Positions 43,706 to 52,457 of a stretch of DNA of 64,000 nucleotides are shown here, in pieces. Source of the stretch: CAZTAR01 sp043813895 (GTDB lineage: Bacteria; Planctomycetota; Phycisphaerae; UBA1845; UTPLA1); contig JBDRKQ010000109.1 in the NCBI GenBank assembly GCA_043813895.1, positions 6,691 to 70,690 on the forward strand, read 5' to 3'. Each line of letters starts with the position of its first letter. Positions within the stretch are counted from its first letter, which is position 1. Position numbers and translations under genes: made by a program. The notes beneath the pieces are model-generated. The model was not told where the DNA came from. It saw nothing but the letters and a program-made list of their open reading frames with translations, and did not search any database.

Positions 43706-44876
43706 GAAGCGTAAGGGCGCCAAAAAGGCCGGCCGGAAAGTCCGCGTGGACCTGCGGAAGAACCGTGGGAAGACAGCGCGGGGCAAGAGCGAACTCACGA
43801 GTCAGTATCGCGAAGAAACCATCAAGCAGGAAGATGCAGAGCTGTCGGAGAACGTGCGGGCGAAGGGCAGACTCTCGCGCAAGCGCACCATCATCGTGCA
43901 TGACGACGCGACGGCCGACGCTGAACTGCTGGACGGAACCGTGGTGGCGTTACGCGGCCTCCTCGCGGAAGTGGATGACGGCAAGCGCATCTGGGCGTGT
44001 ACGGTGCGGCGCATGCTCAGGACACGACTCATCAAGGAGCGACACCCGGTCGCTGTGGGCGACGCCGTGCGATTCCGGCCCGTCGAGTCGGCGGGACGGC
44101 AGCGGCATGCCGTCAGCGCGTCACGGGAACTGGCCGAGGGTGTGATCGAGAACGTCGCCGAGCGCAAGACCGTTCTCCTGCGGCAGTACGAACGTCGCGT
44201 GCATGTCGTGGCGGCAAACATCGACATCGCCGTGATCGTCATGGCGGCCGACCAACCGACGCTTCGCCCGCACTTGATCGATCGCTATCTGGTGTCCGCC
44301 CACACGGGCGAGATGCTGCCCGTTATCTGTATCAACAAGATGGATCTGGATGCCGATTCCTTTGCGGCGGGCGTCGTCGAGCGGTACACGCGGCTCGGCT
44401 ACAAGTCGTTCGGCACAAGCGTCATCAGCGGAGTGGGGCTCGACTCACTGCGCGAGGCGCTGCGCGATCAGACGTCCGTCCTGGCCGGGCCCAGCGGTGT
44501 CGGGAAGAGTTCACTCCTGAATATCCTGGATCCGGATCTCAGGCTGGATGTCGGCTCTTTGACCGATCTGCAACGGGGCAAACACACGACGACCACAGCA
44601 CGGCTGCTTCGGTGGGCCTTCGGCGGCTATGTCGTTGACACGCCCGGCCTCCGGCAGTTCGATCTCACCGAGATCGAGCCCGATGCATTGGAGGCCTACT
44701 TCGTCGAGTTCGTGGACCTGATCCAGGACTGTCGCTTCGAGGATTGCTCGCACACGCACGAGGGCGATTGCGAGATTCAGGCGGCGGTCAATGACGGACG
44801 GATCGCCCCGGAGCGATACGATAGCTACTGCCGAATGTACGCCGAGAGCGTGGAGAAGAAGCAACAGCGATACTGA
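43698..44876 (+). CDS. rsgA: RsgA, ribosome small-subunit-dependent GTPase
   Basis: RsgA is a circularly permuted GTPase that checks late 30S assembly. The 392-residue protein has an extra N-terminal basic extension of about 70 residues (KKRKGAKKAGRK), an OB fold, then G4 NKMD, G1 GPSGVGKSSLLN, the HTTTTARLL switch region, G3 DTPG, and a zinc site C-x6-C-x-H-x5-C (DCRFEDCSHTHEGDC). It starts with GTG at 43698, overlapping the previous gene by eight bases. Confidence 0.93.
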   Translation: MAKKRKGAKKAGRKVRVDLRKNRGKTARGKSELTSQYREETIKQEDAELSENVRAKGRLSRKRTIIVHDDATADAELLDGTVVALRGLLAEVDDGKRIWACTVRRMLRTRLIKERHPVAVGDAVRFRPVESAGRQRHAVSASRELAEGVIENVAERKTVLLRQYERRVHVVAANIDIAVIVMAADQPTLRPHLIDRYLVSAHTGEMLPVICINKMDLDADSFAAGVVERYTRLGYKSFGTSVISGVGLDSLREALRDQTSVLAGPSGVGKSSLLNILDPDLRLDVGSLTDLQRGKHTTTTARLLRWAFGGYVVDTPGLRQFDLTEIEPDALEAYFVEFVDLIQDCRFEDCSHTHEGDCEIQAAVNDGRIAPERYDSYCRMYAESVEKKQQRY

Positions 44877-44941
44877 CGGCGGCCGGTGTGCGACGCACGG
44901 GCCGGCTCGCGGCGTTTCCACGAAGGTGACGAGCCACATTC

Positions 44942-47107
44942 ATGCAACAGTCGCCAAGCCCACATCGACCCGTAGCGTCCGACCCCCGTGTCGGACGTGA
45001 CCTCAGACAATCCGGACAATCGGCGAGCGGGTGGACCATCGCGTTCATTACCGTGGCCGGCGTGCTGCTGAGCGTGGCGGTCGTGTCGCCGGCGGCGATG
45101 GGCGTACTCCTCAAAGCCGGAAGCGTCGCGCTGGCCATTGTGCTCTGTGCGACGGGGCTTGGAAGCTGGATTGCCTGGGGCCTTCGTCTGGATCGCGAGC
45201 CGCCGCGACACTTCCTCCTGATATCCGCCGGATTGGGACTCGGGGCGATGGCGCTATTGACACTCGGGCTGGGAACCGTGGGAATCTTGAGCCGCGCGGT
45301 TTGGATCCCCGCACTCGTTCTGTTCGCCGTTTCGGGGATTTGGCGAATTCGACGTTCCACGAGACATTTCAAGTCGCCTACACAGATCGCACCGTGCGAG
45401 TGCGACGCTGTGCCCGGCTCCTCCGATCTGAAGATGCGGTGGCTGTGGCTGGGCATCATCGGCTTCGGTGCGATGGCCGTCCTCGCGGGCGCGATGCCGC
45501 CCGGCATCCTCTGGCCTGCCGAGGGTAACGGCTACGACGTGCTGGAATACCACCTCGGCGCGCCTCGTGAGTTTTTCGAGGCAGAACGCATCGCGTACTT
45601 GCCCCACAACATCTACAGCAACTTCCCGTTTAACGTGGAGATGCTCTACCTGCTGTCGATGATCCTGCACGGCGACGCCATCGGGGCGGTCTTCACGGCG
45701 AAACTGCTGAACGTGCTGCTTGCGGCGTTGGCTGTCGCGGGCATCTGGCTCTGCGGGCGAGAGTTCGGGCGAGGCAGCGGCATCGTCGCGGGTTCACTCG
45801 CCGCGTCCTGCCCGTTCCTGACCTATCTCTGCGGTGTCGCATACGTCGAGAACGGGATGTTGCTGTTTTCCGGCTTGGCGCTGACCGCGGTGCTGCGGCT
45901 GGAGAAGGCGAAGGGGGGAGCAACGCTGAAATGGGCGGCAGCGGGAGGGCTGCTGTGCGGATTGGCGTGCGGCTGCAAGTATACCGCCATTCCGGCCGTG
46001 TTCGCACCCTGGGCGATCGCGACCGTGTGGATCGCGTTTCGTTCGCGGCCTTTTCGCCCTGGTTTGCCGATTGCCTTTGTCCTCGCGACCGCCCTGAGCT
46101 TCGCGCCGTGGCTGGTCAAGAATGCAATCTGGACAGGCAACCCCGTGTTTCCGCTGGCAAGGACAGTCTTCCCTGAACGTGCGGGCATCTGGAATGACGA
46201 CTGCGCCGAGAGGTGGCACGAGGGCCACTTGCCCGCGCCGGAAGACAGACCATTCGGACGGCGGGTGACACGCCTATGGCACGAGATCGCTTGGAACAAG
46301 CTGTTCGGGCCGGTGATCCTGCTCGGCGTTGTCGCCGGCGTCACGGGTGCTTGCTTGGCCCGGACAAGACGAAGATGCGTCGAACACGAAACCGCGGCTG
46401 GAAAGGCGGCTCTCGGTGAATGCTCGCCGGGCTTCTGCGGCATGACTCCGTGCTGGCTGATGCTGCTCTGCGGCGCCGGCGTGTGGCTCATCTGGACGCA
46501 CCTGCAAGGGAGATTCGCGGTCACGTTGATCGTTCCGGCCGCCGTGATGGCCGGCAGAACATGGCGGCTGCTGGGCGCCGGCTTGCCCAAGGCGGTCGCG
46601 GTCACCCTCCTTGTCGCGGTCCTCGCCTTCAACACGCACACGACTCGAGGCTTTTTCACCTGGAACTCGGTGTCGCTGCTGAGCTTCGACGCATTCGGTC
46701 GCACGGACTGGATGGAGACCGGCCAGTGGCCCGGCCAGGAGCACGTCCCCAGGTTGAACGGGCTTGTTGCTTCCGGTGGAAGGGTCCTGATGGTGGGAGA
46801 CGCCCGGCGTTACTACCTCAGTAAGGGCGTCGACTACTGTGTGGTCTTCAACCGAAACCCCTTCGCCGAGGCGGCGGGCAGGCTCTCGGCCGACGAGCTT
46901 ATCGACTGGCTTCGGCGGCAGGGATATCGCCACGTCTATGTCGACTGGTCCGAGATGCACCGCCTGCGATCGACGCGGTACGGCTTCTGGACCGCTGTGG
47001 ATGCGGAGCTATTCCAGCGGCTGTGCGAATCGGGGCTCAGGCCTGTTGACAGCTTCTCCTTATCGGGCCGACAGTGGCCCTATTCGACGCTGTTTGAGGT
47101 GCCGTGA
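44942..47107 (+). CDS. Polytopic membrane protein, probable GT-C (ArnT/PMT-type) glycosyltransferase
   Basis: The 721-residue protein has 12 or more membrane segments and a soluble C-terminal region of about 170 residues. The first outer loop contains GNGYDVLEYHLGAPREFFEAERIAY in parts (YDVLEYHLGAPREFF), where an Asp before Tyr/His fits the catalytic-Asp loop of lipid-linked GT-C enzymes. NAIWTGNPVFPL is typical of this group. Sugar and acceptor are unknown. A GAAGGTGACGAG purine stretch precedes the ATG. Confidence 0.7.
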   Translation: MQQSPSPHRPVASDPRVGRDLRQSGQSASGWTIAFITVAGVLLSVAVVSPAAMGVLLKAGSVALAIVLCATGLGSWIAWGLRLDREPPRHFLLISAGLGLGAMALLTLGLGTVGILSRAVWIPALVLFAVSGIWRIRRSTRHFKSPTQIAPCECDAVPGSSDLKMRWLWLGIIGFGAMAVLAGAMPPGILWPAEGNGYDVLEYHLGAPREFFEAERIAYLPHNIYSNFPFNVEMLYLLSMILHGDAIGAVFTAKLLNVLLAALAVAGIWLCGREFGRGSGIVAGSLAASCPFLTYLCGVAYVENGMLLFSGLALTAVLRLEKAKGGATLKWAAAGGLLCGLACGCKYTAIPAVFAPWAIATVWIAFRSRPFRPGLPIAFVLATALSFAPWLVKNAIWTGNPVFPLARTVFPERAGIWNDDCAERWHEGHLPAPEDRPFGRRVTRLWHEIAWNKLFGPVILLGVVAGVTGACLARTRRRCVEHETAAGKAALGECSPGFCGMTPCWLMLLCGAGVWLIWTHLQGRFAVTLIVPAAVMAGRTWRLLGAGLPKAVAVTLLVAVLAFNTHTTRGFFTWNSVSLLSFDAFGRTDWMETGQWPGQEHVPRLNGLVASGGRVLMVGDARRYYLSKGVDYCVVFNRNPFAEAAGRLSADELIDWLRRQGYRHVYVDWSEMHRLRSTRYGFWTAVDAELFQRLCESGLRPVDSFSLSGRQWPYSTLFEVP

Positions 47108-47296
47108 GGGGATGCCGGGTGAATCTGGGGTTTCGGTGGAAAACGCGCCGGCGGGGGGTTTTCAGGTCCTAGGGTGTTGGTGTATAACTCTGTGTTTCCC
47201 GATCGGCGGTGGGAGTCGTGCCGCCGGAATGAAGGACGCCATGCGTCCGACCTCGTCGAAGGTCGTCGCAGGCCGTGCGGTCACGGAGTTGGAATC

Positions 47297-47713
47297 TTGG
47301 AAGCCACTGGAACTCACTGCATCCTGGAGCTGTACGATTGTCCGTCTCACCTGCTTGACGACGAGGCATTCGTAACGCGCACACTGCGCGAAGCCGTGAA
47401 CCAGGGAATGGCCACGCTGCTGGGCGAAGTCTCGCACAAGTTTCACCCTCAGGGCGTCACCGCATTGGCACTGATCGCGGAATCCCATGTGGCGATCCAC
47501 ACTTGGCCGGAATGCGGGTACGTGGCGGTGGACGTGTTCACATGTGGAGACCGCGCCAGCGCCGAGAAGGCGTGCGGTTACATGGTCGAAGCGTTCCAGG
47601 CTGGCCGGCACACCATGAGGAAGCTGGCCCGCGGACTCGAGGTCGACGGCGACGCACAAGCCGAACCGTCCGCGGCCGCGGCGTCGCGCCCGGCAGCGCC
47701 CTGTCAAGTCTAG
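47297..47713 (+). CDS. speD: SpeD, S-adenosylmethionine decarboxylase proenzyme
   Basis: SpeD supplies decarboxylated SAM for spermidine synthesis and self-cleaves to form its pyruvoyl group. Seen: GTHCILELYDCP, FHPQGVTALALIAESHVAIHTWPECGYVAVDVFTCGD in parts, with the cleavage site Glu-Ser in AESHVAIHTWPE, and the conserved Cys in FTCGD. The TTG at 47297, with CGGAG about 9 bases before it, gives the normal length (138 residues). An in-frame GTG at 47174 would add 41 non-conserved residues and spans a TATAAC box at 47183-47188. Start uncertain. speE follows after a repeat. Confidence 0.88.
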   Translation: MEATGTHCILELYDCPSHLLDDEAFVTRTLREAVNQGMATLLGEVSHKFHPQGVTALALIAESHVAIHTWPECGYVAVDVFTCGDRASAEKACGYMVEAFQAGRHTMRKLARGLEVDGDAQAEPSAAAASRPAAPCQV

Positions 47714-47720
47714 CGCGGAT

Positions 47721-47817
47721 GGTCAGAGCCGCGCGCGTTAGCAAGCGGTCAGCGTTCGCACGTAGGGCCCTTTCGACAGGGGCGGGGACCGACTCCCTTA
47801 CGGTCGTGGCTCTGAAC
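47721..47817. repeat. Dispersed palindromic repeat, family C copy 3, between speD and speE
   Basis: The repeat begins GGTCAGAGCCGCGCGCGTTAG and ends GTCGTGGCTCTGAAC. The remainder of the 309-base gap has short CCGGCGAGACGCCGG-type hairpins and no gene. Confidence 0.75.
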
Positions 47818-48022
47818 TTGAGGTCGGCCACGGGGGGCCGACGCTACCAGTGGCACCGCCGTCCCGACGGTGGGCTCACCGGCGAGACGCCGGGGCCACA
47901 GACACGGGGACCGACGCTACGATTTCGCCGTCCGACACAGGGTCGGACGCCACGGTTTCTGTGAAACCGCTCTACTCCGGCACAGACGAGTCTTTCGGTG
48001 ACAACGGCGAGGAGTGCTTGCG

Positions 48023-48988
48023 ATGCCCGGTAGCGAAGTACAGGCCGATTTCTGGATGAACGAGTACATCACGCCGTGGGATTACTACGCGCATGGAATC
48101 TCGAAGGTGCTGGCATATCGGAAGACGGCGTTCCAGGAGATGTACATTGTCGAGACGGGGGCATACGGCAAGGCGCTGGTGTTGGACGGAAAGTGGCAGT
48201 CGTGCGTGGGCGATGAGTTCCTATACCACGAGCCGCTGGTACATCCTGCGATGCTGCTGCACGAACGCCCGAAGCAGGTGCTGATCCTGGGCGGAGGAGA
48301 AGGTGCGACGGCGAGAGAGGTGCTGCGCTGGCGAAAGGTCGAGCGGGCCGTGATGATCGATATCGACGGCGCGGTTGTGGATGAATGTCGCCGGCACCTG
48401 CCCGAGATGCACCAGAACGCATTCGACGATCCCCGGCTGGAGGTGGTGATCGGCGACGCGCTGGATTACCTGGACGAGACGAAACAGGGATGGGACGTCA
48501 TTATCTCGGACTTGTCGGACCCGATCGAGGAAGGCCCGTCATTCAAGCTGTTTACGAAGGAGTACTTCCAGAAGGGACGCCGGGTGCTGGCGCCCGAGGG
48601 CGTGTTCGTGGTCCAGGCGGGCCCGGTAGCGCCGGCGGAGATGGGGATGCACGCCCGGTTGGCCCGGACGATGAGCACGGTGTTTGCGCATACGCAGTCC
48701 TACGTGACGTACGTGCCGACGTATGCATCGCCGTGGGGGTTTATCCTGGGATGCGGCTCTCCGATCGACGTGCGGCCCGATCCCGCGGAGATCGACCGCC
48801 GGCTGGCAAGGGAGACGACCGGGGAGCTGAGAATGCTCGACGGGAGCACGCTGTTGGGGATGCTCCAACTGCCGAAGCACCTCCGCCGGGCAATCGCTGA
48901 GGAGACACGGGTTTACACATTGGCCGAGCCGCCGAAGTTCTTCGGCAAGGGCATGGCGGGGACGGGAGACTCCTCGGCGGGCACGTAA
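48023..48988 (+). CDS. speE: SpeE, spermidine synthase
   Basis: SpeE transfers aminopropyl from decarboxylated SAM to putrescine. The 321-residue protein shows FQEMYIVETGAYGKALVLDG, LILGGGEGATAREVLRW, DIDGAVVDECRRHLPEMH, IGDALDYL, DLSDPIEEGPS and FILGCGSP, all standard. GAGGAG lies eight bases before the ATG at 48023. With speD it forms the spermidine branch of polyamine synthesis; putrescine-forming genes are not in the window. Confidence 0.94.
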   Translation: MPGSEVQADFWMNEYITPWDYYAHGISKVLAYRKTAFQEMYIVETGAYGKALVLDGKWQSCVGDEFLYHEPLVHPAMLLHERPKQVLILGGGEGATAREVLRWRKVERAVMIDIDGAVVDECRRHLPEMHQNAFDDPRLEVVIGDALDYLDETKQGWDVIISDLSDPIEEGPSFKLFTKEYFQKGRRVLAPEGVFVVQAGPVAPAEMGMHARLARTMSTVFAHTQSYVTYVPTYASPWGFILGCGSPIDVRPDPAEIDRRLARETTGELRMLDGSTLLGMLQLPKHLRRAIAEETRVYTLAEPPKFFGKGMAGTGDSSAGT

Positions 48989-49093
48989 GGGAGGCATCTA
49001 CGTCTAAGGGGGATCCATACGGATGATATCCGGCTGGGACGGCGGTCCAATGCCGGCGGGCGGGCGGTGACGGATGCCCGCCCACTTTTTTTC

Positions 49094-49129
49094 TTGACAC
49101 AGACATGCACGTATGGTAATATGACCATA
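49094..49129 (+). promoter_or_regulatory. arsR promoter with operator dyad over the -10 box
   Basis: TTGACA (49094-49099), a 17-base spacer and TAATAT (49117-49122) form a near-consensus sigma-70 promoter. A perfect inverted repeat TATGGT (49112-49117) / ACCATA (49124-49129) covers the -10 box, as expected for autorepression by ArsR. The first ATG is six bases after the -10 box, so the mRNA would be leaderless or nearly so. Confidence 0.75.
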
Positions 49130-49461
49130 TGAGCATGGCATTGAAATCAACGAAACAGTACGAGGCGCGAGCGAACATCGCCAAGTCGCTGGCACATCCC
49201 AGCCGGCTGATGCTGCTGGACGCGCTAAAGAACGGGCCGACGTGCGTTTCCGACCTGACCGAGTTCGTGGGATCGGACCAGTCCACAGTGTCGAAACACC
49301 TGGCGATCCTGAGGCAGGCGGGGCTTGTGGACGTCGAGAAGGACGGAGCGATGAGCTACTACCGCGTGAACTGCCCTTGTCTGGACGACTTCTTCACCTG
49401 CATCGAGAACGTCCTCCGCCGCAACCTCAAGGCGCACCAGGCGGCAGTTGCGAGGCGATGA
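49129..49461 (+). CDS. ArsR-family transcriptional repressor
   Basis: The 110-residue winged-helix protein shows NIAKSLAHPSRLMLLDAL, TCVSDLTEFVGSDQSTVSKHLAILRQAGLV (recognition helix VSKHLAIL) and a C-terminal NCPCLDDFF. Cys residues in TCVSDL and the CPC near the end could bind As(III) or another soft metal; the classical ELCVCDL is only partly kept. It is the first gene of the locus and lies against its own operator. ATGs at 49129 and 49135 are possible; there is no ribosome site. Confidence 0.88.
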   Translation: MSMALKSTKQYEARANIAKSLAHPSRLMLLDALKNGPTCVSDLTEFVGSDQSTVSKHLAILRQAGLVDVEKDGAMSYYRVNCPCLDDFFTCIENVLRRNLKAHQAAVARR

Positions 49462-49552
49462 CGTGGCATTGGCGTTTCATTACAGTGATGGCCACTGTGG
49501 ATTATCCCAACCTGCAACCTACGATGGCGGCAGGTGAGTCGAGGTGGGCCCT

Positions 49553-50857
49553 ATGAGGGAGTGGAAGATCTTTGCGGCGTTCGTTGCGGTTTTCCTGGCG
49601 GCGTACCTGCTGCCGCTGTCGAACGCGAAGGTGACGGTCGCGATCCTCGATGCGTTCAAGATGCTCCAGTGGTACGCGCGCGAGCATACGCTGGCGTGTG
49701 TGGTCCCGGCGCTGTTTATCGCGGGGGCGATCACGACCTTCCTGTCCAAGGCGGCGGTCCTTCGGCACCTGGGCCCGAAGGCGAACAAGGTCGAGGCCTA
49801 CGCGGTCGCGTCCGCGTCGGGAACGATCCTTGCGGTGTGCTCGTGCAGCGTCCTGCCGATGTTCGCGGGAATTTACAGGTTGGGGGCCGGGCTGGGGCCT
49901 GCGTCGGCGTTCCTGTACGCGGGACCGGCGATTAACATCCTGGCGTTATTCCTGACGGCGCGGGTGTTGGGGTTTGAAATGGGCTTCGCAAGGGCGGTCG
50001 GGGCGATCGTGTTCGGCGTTGTGATCGGCCTGTTGATGGCGGTCTTCTTTCGCAAGTCCGAAAGTGTTCGTTCCGCCGAGGCGATGCACCTGCCGGAACC
50101 CGAGGCGCCGAAACGCTCGATGTGGCAAACCTGCCTGTACTTCTTCTGCATGATCGCGTTCCTCGTATTCAGCGACTGGTACAACCCGAACAACGTGGTG
50201 GTCCGTCGCGTGGACGGGCTGGAGATTCAGGCGGTCAGGCTCCAGCAAACGCGAGACGAGATCGTCCTGCAAGTCAAGGTTGCCGTGGAAGGTCTGGAGG
50301 AAGGCGACAAGCTGACGCTGGCAAAGACCGACGTTGCCTCCATCACCGAGGAAGACACCTGGGTGATACAGATTCACCATCTGCGCTGGTATCTCGCGGG
50401 CGCGATGGCGCTGGCGGTGATGCTGATGGCGTGGCGGTGGTTTGACCGTGGCGAGGTCGTCGAATGGATGCGGAACACCTGGGACTTCGCGAAGATGCTG
50501 GTACCGCTGCTGTTCGGGGGTGTGTTCCTTGTGGGGTTTCTAAGCGCCCTGATACCGGATCAACTGGTCGCCGGCTGGGTGGGGGACAACAGCCTGTCCT
50601 CGAATCTGATTGCATCGGTGGTCGGGTGTCTGTTCTACTTTGCGACGTTGACGGAAATCCCGATCCTCGAGGCGCTGATGAAGCATGGCATGGCGGACGG
50701 CCCGGCATTGGCGTTGCTTCTGGCGGGCCCCGCGCTGTCTCTACCGAGCCTGTTGGTGATTCGTTCGGTCATGGGGAATACGAAGACGCTTGTGTTTACG
50801 GCCCTGACTGTGGTGATGGCGAGCGTCGTGGGCATGATCTACGGCGCGATCGTTTGA
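49553..50857 (+). CDS. Permease of the YraQ/DUF318 (ArsP-like) family
   Basis: The 434-residue protein has two membrane bundles of about four to five helices separated by a soluble loop (about residues 165-280). The first bundle carries VCSCSVLPMFAGIYRLGAGLGPA and FLYAGPAINILA, the second LIPDQLVAGWVG and PALALLLAGPALSLPS, the family's internal duplication. ArsP, a trivalent organoarsenical exporter, belongs here. The Cys pair in CSCS is a likely soft-metal ligand. GAGGTGGG precedes the ATG at 49553. Confidence 0.85.
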   Translation: MREWKIFAAFVAVFLAAYLLPLSNAKVTVAILDAFKMLQWYAREHTLACVVPALFIAGAITTFLSKAAVLRHLGPKANKVEAYAVASASGTILAVCSCSVLPMFAGIYRLGAGLGPASAFLYAGPAINILALFLTARVLGFEMGFARAVGAIVFGVVIGLLMAVFFRKSESVRSAEAMHLPEPEAPKRSMWQTCLYFFCMIAFLVFSDWYNPNNVVVRRVDGLEIQAVRLQQTRDEIVLQVKVAVEGLEEGDKLTLAKTDVASITEEDTWVIQIHHLRWYLAGAMALAVMLMAWRWFDRGEVVEWMRNTWDFAKMLVPLLFGGVFLVGFLSALIPDQLVAGWVGDNSLSSNLIASVVGCLFYFATLTEIPILEALMKHGMADGPALALLLAGPALSLPSLLVIRSVMGNTKTLVFTALTVVMASVVGMIYGAIV

Positions 50858-50868
50858 GGGTGTGTATA

Positions 50869-51120
50869 ATGAAGATCGAGGTCTTTGGCCCGGGGTGTTC
50901 CCGATGCACGTCGCTGGCGGCGAACGCAAAGGCGGCGGCAGACAAGCTCGGGATCGAGTATGAACTCAGCAAAGTGTCCGACCTGAGCGAGATGGTCAAG
51001 CGCGGCGTGATCGTGACGCCGGCATTGGCAATCGACGGTGAGGTCAAGCTGAGCGGGCAGGTGCCCGACGAGGTGGCGTTGACGGTGCTGTTCAGAGAAG
51101 CGCTGTCGAAGAACAAGTAG
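50869..51120 (+). CDS. Small thioredoxin-like protein (redox-active disulfide protein 2 type)
   Basis: The 83-residue protein reads MKIEVFGPGCSRCTSLAANA with active site CSRC, then VTPALAIDGEVKLSGQVP with the cis-Pro. It is the compact thioredoxin fold commonly found beside DUF318 permeases. It starts 11 bases after the permease stop. It probably handles thiol-bound substrate or keeps the permease cysteines reduced. Confidence 0.88.
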   Translation: MKIEVFGPGCSRCTSLAANAKAAADKLGIEYELSKVSDLSEMVKRGVIVTPALAIDGEVKLSGQVPDEVALTVLFREALSKNK

Positions 51121-51146
51121 CAGCAGCAAGATGGAGTGGCACTGCC

Positions 51147-51704
51147 ATGAACGGGAAGTTCTGGATTCTGGTTTGTGTGTTGATGCTGGCTGGCGGCGTG
51201 ATTGTCGCGGGATGCGGCGATCGCTCTGACGATGGGCCGGTTGCCGAGACGGCGAAGGCGGATGCAGATACTGCGACCGCCGTGCCAACTGCAAAGCTGC
51301 CGCCGCGCGCCGAACCGGCCCCACCGGTAATGGAAGCCGCGCCGGCATCGGACACCAAGGCCGAGCGAGACGTAAGGCTGATCGTCGTGTACTACTTCCA
51401 CCGCACGCTGCGGTGCAAAACCTGCCTCGCCATCGAATCGCAGGCGAAAGAAGCGGTGGAGCGCGACTTCGCCAAGGATGTGAAACAGGGGCGGATCACG
51501 TGGCGGGTGCTCAACCTCGACGAGGAGGCGAACAAGCACTTCGAGAAGGACTTTAAGCTGGAATCCTCCTCCGTCGTGCTGGTCGAAACCATTGACGGAA
51601 AGACGGCGAAGTGGAAGGACCTGCCGCGCGTCTGGGACCTCGTGGAGAACAAGGAGGCATTTCGCAAGTATCTGTCGAAAGAGGTTGCGGCGTACCTGCG
51701 ATAA
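51147..51704 (+). CDS. ArsF-like lipoprotein with a CxxC thioredoxin-type motif
   Basis: The 185-residue protein has a lipobox VIVAGC (Cys about residue 23), an Ala/Pro-rich linker and a C-terminal domain with VVYYFHRTLRCKTCLAIE, the YFH-x4-C-x2-C pattern of the family annotated as nitrophenyl compound nitroreductase subunit ArsF. In Shewanella, ArsE and ArsF reduce the nitro group of trivalent nitroaromatic arsenicals and ArsG exports the product. The family match is by eye. It sits in series with the permease and thioredoxin genes. Confidence 0.75.
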   Translation: MNGKFWILVCVLMLAGGVIVAGCGDRSDDGPVAETAKADADTATAVPTAKLPPRAEPAPPVMEAAPASDTKAERDVRLIVVYYFHRTLRCKTCLAIESQAKEAVERDFAKDVKQGRITWRVLNLDEEANKHFEKDFKLESSSVVLVETIDGKTAKWKDLPRVWDLVENKEAFRKYLSKEVAAYLR

Positions 51705-51743
51705 GAGATGCCAAGGGGCCAGGGAGGCAGAGGAGGGGCGCTG

Positions 51744-51846
51744 GGTGCCCTGCCTTCGCGGCCCGCAAAAGCGGGACGGGTAGGCATGTTCCCTCGCTAT
51801 TCGACATGCTTACCCGCGACTGCGTCGCGTGAAAGCATGGCACCCC
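51744..51846. repeat. Dispersed palindromic repeat, family D copy 2 (reverse)
   Basis: The unit reads GGTGCCCTGCC, GGGACGGGTAGGCATG, CATGCTTACCCGCGAC and ends AAGCATGGCACCCC. It lies between the ArsF-like gene and the next thioredoxin gene, inside the presumed operon. Confidence 0.75.
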
Positions 51847-51890
51847 GCGTGAAGCGACATGCATGACGCAGAGCCAGAGGAAAACACCGC

Positions 51891-52457
51891 ATGAACAGTC
51901 GTAGCGTCGTCAACGTCGTTATCGTGATCGGCGTGGTTGTGCTGGTCGTCGCGGTGGCGCTGTACAAGTCGAGCCAATCGAAGAATCTGCCCTCGGAATC
52001 CGAGCAACCAGCAACCTCCGCACCAGCGACAGGGGATCGCCTCTCCCCGAAGACACCCGCAGCGTCCCAACCTGTAATGCTCCCGCCGCACTCTACGACT
52101 GCACCGGCCGAATCGCCGCCATCAACACAGGAAGCAGCACCGGCGCCGACCACACGGGCGGACGAAAAACAGCTCCCGCGTCTGCTGGATATCGGCTCCG
52201 ACAAGTGCGCAGCATGCAAGAAGCTCGCGCCGATCCTGGAGGAGCTGAAAGTGGAGTGTGCGGGCCGCGCGCGGATCGAGTTCATCGATGCGTGGAAGCG
52301 CCCGGAAGCGCGGACGAAGTACGGGATTCAACTGATCCCGACGCTGATATTCTATGACACCGAAGGAAAGGAAACTTGGCGGCACATCGGTTTTCTCTCG
52401 AAGGAGGAGATTCTGGCGAAGCTGCGGGAAGCAGGAATGAGAGAGGATGCTCGATAG
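51891..52457 (+). CDS. Membrane-anchored thioredoxin-like protein
   Basis: The 188-residue protein has an N-terminal membrane helix (VVNVVIVIGVVVLVVAVALY), a Pro/Thr/Ala-rich linker to about residue 90, and a thioredoxin domain with SDKCAACKKLAPILEELK (CAAC active site) and IPTLIFYDTEGKE (cis-Pro). It fits the ArsE or extracytoplasmic-thioredoxin role next to ArsF and ArsG. It overlaps the next gene by 11 bases. AGAGGA precedes the ATG. Confidence 0.82.
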   Translation: MNSRSVVNVVIVIGVVVLVVAVALYKSSQSKNLPSESEQPATSAPATGDRLSPKTPAASQPVMLPPHSTTAPAESPPSTQEAAPAPTTRADEKQLPRLLDIGSDKCAACKKLAPILEELKVECAGRARIEFIDAWKRPEARTKYGIQLIPTLIFYDTEGKETWRHIGFLSKEEILAKLREAGMREDAR

